In this document: in pieces, positions 6,858 through 10,523 of the stretch
How positions within the stretch are numbered: position 1 is the stretch's first letter
Layout of the letters: each line of letters begins with the position of its first letter
Assembly: GCA_900548225.1 (NCBI GenBank)
Contig: URJM01000064.1
Location: 1 to 10,523 of the forward strand
Length of the DNA: 10,523 nt
From: an uncultured bacterium
GTDB taxonomy: Bacteria > Verrucomicrobiota > Lentisphaeria > Oligosphaerales > Oligosphaeraceae
Direction: 5' to 3'
Made by a program: the position numbers and the translations under genes
Notes under the pieces: generated by a model
Told to the model about the DNA's origin: nothing
Database searches by the model: none
What the model saw: the letters and a program-made list of their open reading frames with translations, nothing else

Positions 6858-7670
6858 TCAGAGAACTTCCCAGGCGCTGGAAAGACGACGGCGCGCGGCT
6901 TCCAGCTCCTCCGCCCCGTCAAAAAACCCGAAGACCGCGCTGCCGCTGCCTGAAACAATGCAACTCCTTGCACCGCAAGACGTTATGTCATCAAGCGCAT
7001 TTCTTACCTCGGGATACCGCTCCGCGACGGCGAATCCCAGGTCGTTCCAAAGGAATCCCCCCCAGTCACAGTCCTTTGGCGGCGGCCATTCAGGGGGGCG
7101 GAGCCCATCTGGACGGCGCCAGTTCTGGTATGCCCATGCGACAGGCGAATGGACGCCTGGATAGATGACGAGGAGGTTCAGCTCAGGGAAAGATTCGAGC
7201 GGTTCCAGGATATCGCCTACGCCTGTGGCCAGGGATGGGACCGGATTCAGGAAGAATGGCACGTCCGCGCCCAGTGACGCGGCGATTTCCTGGAGTTCCT
7301 CCTCGGAGGCGCGTTTTTCCAGCCCGTTGACCTCGAGCAGCGCGGCGGCGGCGTCAGAGGAGCCGCCTCCCATTCCCGCGGCCACTGGAATCGCCTTGTG
7401 GAGGCGAATCTCGAAGTCTGGCTGGATGCCAAGACAACCGCAATACCCATCGACAGCCCGAAGCGCGAGATTGTCGGACTCCTCCCCGGGAATCTCCCTT
7501 CCGGTCGTCCGGATGGACAGGCCGCTCCCCGGGGTGCTTCGAACCACCTCGACCGTGTCCACCACCCTCCAGAAGGGATAGAAGACCGTCCGTATCAGGT
7601 GCCGTCCATCGGAGGCGCGCCTTTCCCCGACAGTCAGGTAGAGATTCAGCTTGCCAGGGGTTCTGCGCAT
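6858..7670 (-). CDS. ispE: 4-diphosphocytidyl-2-C-methyl-D-erythritol kinase
   Basis: IspE phosphorylates the 2-hydroxyl of CDP-methylerythritol with ATP, the fourth step of the MEP route to isoprenoid precursors, in the cytoplasm. The 270 residues show the GHMP-kinase layout. GKLNLYL (6-12) has K7 equivalent to catalytic Lys10 of the E. coli enzyme. The glycine-rich ATP loop PVAAGMGGGSSDAAAAL is at 95-111. GADVPFF (134-140) has D136 as the expected catalytic aspartate, and SGSGSAVFG at 240-248 is the third GHMP motif. It is slightly shorter than E. coli IspE (283). Where E. coli has Tyr25-His26 gripping cytosine, this protein has R23-H24 (DGRH), an unusual change. It starts 12 bases after the fumarate hydratase stop, so it is probably co-transcribed; only a weak AAGG precedes the ATG. 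Its products feed undecaprenyl phosphate, which links it loosely to the wall genes upstream. Confidence 0.95.
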   Translation of the reverse strand: MRRTPGKLNLYLTVGERRASDGRHLIRTVFYPFWRVVDTVEVVRSTPGSGLSIRTTGREIPGEESDNLALRAVDGYCGCLGIQPDFEIRLHKAIPVAAGMGGGSSDAAAALLEVNGLEKRASEEELQEIAASLGADVPFFLNPVPSLATGVGDILEPLESFPELNLLVIYPGVHSPVAWAYQNWRRPDGLRPPEWPPPKDCDWGGFLWNDLGFAVAERYPEVRNALDDITSCGARSCIVSGSGSAVFGFFDGAEELEAARRRLSSAWEVL

Positions 7671-7682
7671 CTGTGGCGGGCC

Positions 7683-8279
7683 TTACCGGAGGAGTATTTC
7701 GGCAATGGCCGACGACTGCCTGAGGACTCTGTCATGGAGGCTTTCACCCGTCGAATCCATTGTGACAACGGCTGGGAAGTCGTGGACGAACAGGGACCAC
7801 ATCGCCTCGGGGGAGCCGAACTCCTCCAGGAAATAGACATCCTCGACGCGTTGCACGGAGGCGGCAAGCACCTGGGCGGCGCCGCCGACGGCCGAGAGAT
7901 AGACCGCGCCGCACTCCGCAAGCGCGCGCCTTGTCGCGTCCCCCATGCCTCCCTTTCCGATGATTGCACGGACTCCATAGCGCCGTAGGACCTCGCCCTG
8001 GTATGGCTCCTCGCGGGCGGAGGTAGTGGGGCCTGCGGCAGTCACGCGCCAGCTTCCCCCATCATCCCGCACCATGACGGGGCCGCAGTGGTAGAGGACG
8101 CCTCCCTGGAGCTCCAGTCCTGCGGGAAGCGTTGCGGGCGAAGTGCCTTCGGATGCAAGATACTTGTGCGCCGCGTCCCGTGCCGTGTGGATTCTTCCAG
8201 AGAGGAGCACCTGGTCGCCTATGCGGAGGGAGCGGACGAGTGCCTCGTCAAGGGGAGTCTGGAGCCTGACAGTCGCCAT
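7683..8279 (-). CDS. Class I fumarate hydratase beta subunit (FumA/FumB C-terminal type)
   Basis: This 198-residue protein matches the beta half of the iron-sulfur class I fumarase/tartrate dehydratase family, which hydrates fumarate to malate together with a cluster-binding alpha subunit. Visible family motifs are GRIHTARDAAHK (28-39), YHCGPV (63-68), AGPTTSAREEPY (82-93), GKGGMG (108-113) and SAVGGAAQVLA (129-139). The [4Fe-4S] cluster ligands are carried by the alpha subunit, and no alpha gene occurs in this window; the neighbours are an FtsB-like gene and ispE. The start at ATG 8279 is supported by AGGAG 9 bases upstream, which overlaps the stop codon of the FtsB-like gene, suggesting translational coupling. 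A tartrate dehydratase or a related hydro-lyase beta subunit is the main alternative, since these cannot be separated by eye. The family assignment is firm. Confidence 0.92.
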   Translation of the reverse strand: MATVRLQTPLDEALVRSLRIGDQVLLSGRIHTARDAAHKYLASEGTSPATLPAGLELQGGVLYHCGPVMVRDDGGSWRVTAAGPTTSAREEPYQGEVLRRYGVRAIIGKGGMGDATRRALAECGAVYLSAVGGAAQVLAASVQRVEDVYFLEEFGSPEAMWSLFVHDFPAVVTMDSTGESLHDRVLRQSSAIAEILLR

Positions 8280-8291
8280 TGGTCCCGTCTC

Positions 8292-8597
8292 CTACTTTTC
8301 CTCAGGCTTCGGGGTTTCCTTGGCCCTTGGAATCTGGTAGATCACCTCGCCCTCCTTCGCAAGCCCGAACTTGTCCCGCGCGACGCTCTCGACAACCTCG
8401 CGGTCCCCCTGCTTGAGCTTCTGGATCTGCTGGTCCCGCTGCCGCAACTCGTCCTTGAGGCGCTCCACCTCCGACTGGGCGGCGCGCAATTCCTCCACGA
8501 GACGGGTCTGTTCATTCCATAAAGGCAGAATGAGACCCACGCCCGCCCCCAGCAATATGATGACAAGAAGCATAAGTAGGATGTCCCTGGGTTTCAT
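8292..8597 (-). CDS. FtsB/DivIC-family septum formation initiator
   Basis: This 101-residue bitopic membrane protein has the standard FtsB/DivIC plan: a short cytoplasmic start (MKPRD), one transmembrane helix (about 6-26), a charged leucine-zipper-like coiled coil (about 28-63), and the family signature VARDKFGLAKEGEVIYQI (72-89), in which the ARDKFG and GE-x-Y phrases are typical. A Lys/Pro/Glu tail ends it. FtsB binds FtsL and FtsQ through the coiled coil and helps activate septal peptidoglycan synthesis. GAGGG lies 7 bases before the ATG. It is separated by 43 bases from the glycosyltransferase upstream and 12 from the fumarase beta gene downstream. In many bacteria ftsB neighbours eno or ispD; here an MEP-pathway gene (ispE) is two genes away. 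Whether to name it FtsB or DivIC depends on phylum. Confidence 0.88.
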   Translation of the reverse strand: MKPRDILLMLLVIILLGAGVGLILPLWNEQTRLVEELRAAQSEVERLKDELRQRDQQIQKLKQGDREVVESVARDKFGLAKEGEVIYQIPRAKETPKPEEK

Positions 8598-8640
8598 CTT
8601 GCTGCCCTCACTGGATATTGGGAATTCCGGGATATGGAGA

Positions 8641-9324
8641 CTAGAAAATGTTGTATTTGAGGATATACCAGAGTGCGGCTACGCCGTCACGCCAGCCAAT
8701 CTTCTTTCCTGCGTCGTATGGTCTTGGCGTATACGCGATGGGCATCTCGAAAATCCGCGCCTTCGCCTTCGCCAGTTTCGCAGTGACTTCGGGTTCGAAG
8801 CCAAAGCGGTTGCACTCCAGCCTGAAGCTCTTGAAGAGCGGCGCGGAGATCATCTTGTAGCATGTCTCCATGTCGGTGAGATGGAGATTCGACCAGAAGT
8901 TCGAGAAGCCCGTAAGCCACTGGTTGCCCTTGTAATGCCAGAATGAATCCACAAGATGGCAGGTGCCGGAGTAGCGCGACCCGAATACCGCGTCCGCCCT
9001 CCCCTCCTCGAAGTGCCTCAGCATTCCAGGAAACTCCTTCGGGGAATACTCGAGGTCCGCGTCCTGTATGATCACTACGTCTCCAGTCACATTCTCCTGG
9101 GCGGTGCGGATGCCAGCCCCCTTGCCCATGTTTCTCTCGTGGCGGAAGACCCGCAGGTCGGCGGCGGGAGTCATGGCGGCAAGCACCTCGGAGGTGCCGT
9201 CGGTGGAACAGTCGTCAACCACCAGGATTTCAAGGTCCGGCACACCGCACTGGCGGACTGATTCGATGACCGTGGCGACTGTGGACGCCTCGTTGTAGAC
9301 TGGGATGATGACTGAAAGCTTCAT
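8641..9324 (-). CDS. Family 2 glycosyltransferase, DPM1-like
   Basis: This 227-residue GT-A glycosyltransferase resembles dolichol/polyprenol-phosphate mannose synthases. SVIIPVYNE (4-12) opens the nucleotide-binding fold, followed by VVDDCSTDGT (35-44) and the metal-binding DAD (88-90, inside QDADLEYSP). TDMETCYKM (150-158), RFGFEPEVTAK (173-183) and YTPRPYDAGKKIGWRDG (198-214) are strongly typical of this subfamily. No transmembrane helix or GtrA-like domain follows, so it is the short soluble or peripheral form. ATG 9324 is chosen because it overlaps the carboxypeptidase stop in an ATGA; the ATG at 9339 would add five residues before the canonical opening. The likely reaction is transfer of a hexose from a nucleotide sugar to polyprenyl phosphate. 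The sugar and its use (glycan, lipid or protein) cannot be seen. Coupling to a peptidoglycan enzyme suggests envelope work. Confidence 0.88.
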   Translation of the reverse strand: MKLSVIIPVYNEASTVATVIESVRQCGVPDLEILVVDDCSTDGTSEVLAAMTPAADLRVFRHERNMGKGAGIRTAQENVTGDVVIIQDADLEYSPKEFPGMLRHFEEGRADAVFGSRYSGTCHLVDSFWHYKGNQWLTGFSNFWSNLHLTDMETCYKMISAPLFKSFRLECNRFGFEPEVTAKLAKAKARIFEMPIAYTPRPYDAGKKIGWRDGVAALWYILKYNIF

Positions 9325-10451
9325 GATTCGTAGGACCACTCCAGGAGAAGCCTGGCAATCTCGTCGCGCCTCTTTCCGCGGTCGCTGCCCTCCACTCCCA
9401 TCAGCAGCACCATTCTCTTCCTGCCGTCACGCTCGCATGTGACGACGATGCAGTATCCCGCGCCGTCTGTGAACCCCGTCTTGAGTCCATTGACTCCATT
9501 CACCCTTCCCCGCAGGAGTTTGTTTGTCGAGTTGACATCGAATGGGTTTTTCTTGTCGGCGCGGATTCTTCCATGCGTGGTCTTCGCCCACTTCATGATT
9601 TCGGGGTATTTCATCGCCCGGAGGGCAAGGTATGCCACTTCCAGGGCGCTGCCGGTATTTTCGCGCCGGGTGGAACCGTTTTTGATTGGGAGTCCGTTCG
9701 CGTTGTTGAAATTCATCCCTGCGAGCCCCAGTTCCTTTGCCCGCCTGTTCATCATCGCGGGGAACGCGTCGCCGTCTCCGCCGGCGAGATATCGCCCCAC
9801 CACGTAGGCGCAGTCGTTGGCGCTTCCGACAATCATGCACATCAGGTATTCGTCAAGGGAGTAGCTCTCATTGGTATCGAGATAGACTCCGTTGATTGAG
9901 TTCCTCTTGAAGTAGGCGCGGTCGGAGGAGGTGACCGTCACCTTCGTCTTCAGGCTGCCGCCCGGCGTGGCCTCGAGATGCTCCATGAGCATGACTGAGG
10001 TCAGCAACTTGGTGAGGGACGCGATGGGATAGCTCTTGTCGGCATTCTTCTGCCAGAGGATGGTATTCGTATTGAGGTCGATGACCAGCCCCGAACGAGC
10101 CTCCGACACGGCTGAATTCAACTTTGCCGGCAGCGGACGTTCCGCGACCTTGAAGAACCCCTTGTAATACGCACCCTGGGCGCCAGGGCCGGGCGTTGCG
10201 GGGCGGGTGTCCGCGGGCTGCTTCGGCTTGGGGGAATCGGACACCTGGGGCTTGGGGGAGACTTCGGCGCCGCCCTTCCCTCCTTCTCCGGGCGTGACAG
10301 GGGCTTCCACGCCACCGCCGCCCTGCACTATCTCATCCTTGGGTTCGGTCTTCCCGGGGGTCTTCCCGCAGGATGGAACGCAGGTGGAGATGATGACCCC
10401 GTGGACAAGTACCACGGCGACGACTATGATTAGGACCTTCACTGGATTCAT
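9321..10451 (-). CDS. Serine-type D-Ala-D-Ala carboxypeptidase (peptidase S11), N-terminally anchored
   Basis: This 376-residue low-molecular-weight penicillin-binding protein removes or trims the terminal D-alanine of peptidoglycan stem peptides. All three active-site motifs are present in order: S145-L-T-K148, S210-A-N212 and K324-T-G326. Residues 6-21 form an uncleaved-looking hydrophobic anchor. Cysteines at 24 and 28 follow, neither in a good lipobox. Residues about 30-95 are a Pro/Gly/Lys-rich linker, and the catalytic domain runs from about 110 to 370. It stops right after the catalytic domain, so the C-terminal beta-domain and amphipathic anchor of PBP5 are missing, as in PBP7-like forms. 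The start is 3 bases past the preceding stop, and the end overlaps the glycosyltransferase start by four bases, so these genes are very likely co-transcribed. Carboxypeptidase versus endopeptidase activity cannot be decided from motifs. Confidence 0.93.
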   Translation of the reverse strand: MNPVKVLIIVVAVVLVHGVIISTCVPSCGKTPGKTEPKDEIVQGGGGVEAPVTPGEGGKGGAEVSPKPQVSDSPKPKQPADTRPATPGPGAQGAYYKGFFKVAERPLPAKLNSAVSEARSGLVIDLNTNTILWQKNADKSYPIASLTKLLTSVMLMEHLEATPGGSLKTKVTVTSSDRAYFKRNSINGVYLDTNESYSLDEYLMCMIVGSANDCAYVVGRYLAGGDGDAFPAMMNRRAKELGLAGMNFNNANGLPIKNGSTRRENTGSALEVAYLALRAMKYPEIMKWAKTTHGRIRADKKNPFDVNSTNKLLRGRVNGVNGLKTGFTDGAGYCIVVTCERDGRKRMVLLMGVEGSDRGKRRDEIARLLLEWSYES

Positions 10452-10454
10452 CTG

Positions 10455-10523
10455 TCAGCCAAAGGTGATGGAGTCTGGGCATTCGCCCTTCTTGCGGCGC
10501 TTCTTCTTTTCAGGCGGGAGCTT
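10455..10523 (-). CDS. C-terminal end of an unidentified gene with a basic tail (5'-truncated)
   Basis: Entering from the right edge on the minus strand, 22 codons end at TGA (10457-10455), three bases before the carboxypeptidase start. The visible residues are a basic run, KLPPEKKKRRKKG, then ECPDSITFG. A second minus frame is also open from the edge and would end in an ATGA overlap at 10448. The chosen frame has markedly more G/C in third codon positions, as the neighbouring genes do. The tight spacing suggests the same operon. Too little is visible to name it. Confidence 0.5.
   Translation of the reverse strand, partial: KLPPEKKKRRKKGECPDSITFG

Noticed and set aside
8598..8640. AT-richer gap with palindrome GGAATTCC before the FtsB-like gene, considered as an operator or promoter
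   Set aside because: The palindrome is only 8 bases, and no well-spaced -35/-10 pair or terminator could be made out.
9325..9339. ATG at 9339 as the glycosyltransferase start
   Set aside because: It adds MVLRI before the canonical MKLSVIIPVYNE opening and loses the neat ATGA overlap; no Shine-Dalgarno sequence favours it.

Overview
The window appears to come from a moderately GC-rich, Gram-negative-type bacterium. It encodes several exported or lipoprotein-like proteins, a bacterial alpha-2-macroglobulin, MEP-pathway isoprenoid synthesis, peptidoglycan trimming and a divisome protein. The glycosidase-like tail at the left edge and the style of the exported proteins suggest the PVC group (Lentisphaerota, Kiritimatiellota or Verrucomicrobiota relatives). 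That placement is a guess from family resemblance, not a demonstrated assignment.

Plus-strand half (1-5955): the end of a probable carbohydrate-active enzyme is followed by a hairpin that may terminate it. A compact three-gene run comes next: a small secreted protein of unknown function (464-1102), a lipoprotein-like protein with an internal hydrophobic loop (1111-1911), and a 1343-residue alpha-2-macroglobulin-like protein with an intact CFEQ thioester motif (1924-5955). The gaps are only 8 and 12 bases, so the three are probably one transcription unit. None has a visible Shine-Dalgarno sequence. All three carry export signals, so they probably act together in or outside the envelope. This is the least ordinary part of the window.

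Centre (5956-6089): the plus operon and the minus-strand genes converge on a short gap holding two separate hairpins. The T-rich flanks suggest one serves each direction.

Minus-strand half (10523 down to 6090), in transcription order: the last 22 codons of an unidentified gene with a Lys/Arg-rich tail; an N-terminally anchored serine D-Ala-D-Ala carboxypeptidase; a DPM1-like family 2 glycosyltransferase overlapping it by four bases (ATGA); a 43-base gap; an FtsB/DivIC septum protein; a class I fumarate hydratase beta subunit with no alpha subunit in view; ispE; then, behind its own probable promoter, a seven-helix BI-1/YccA family membrane protein. This half is mostly cell-wall, division and precursor housekeeping. 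No tRNA, rRNA, CRISPR array, insertion sequence or prophage gene was seen.
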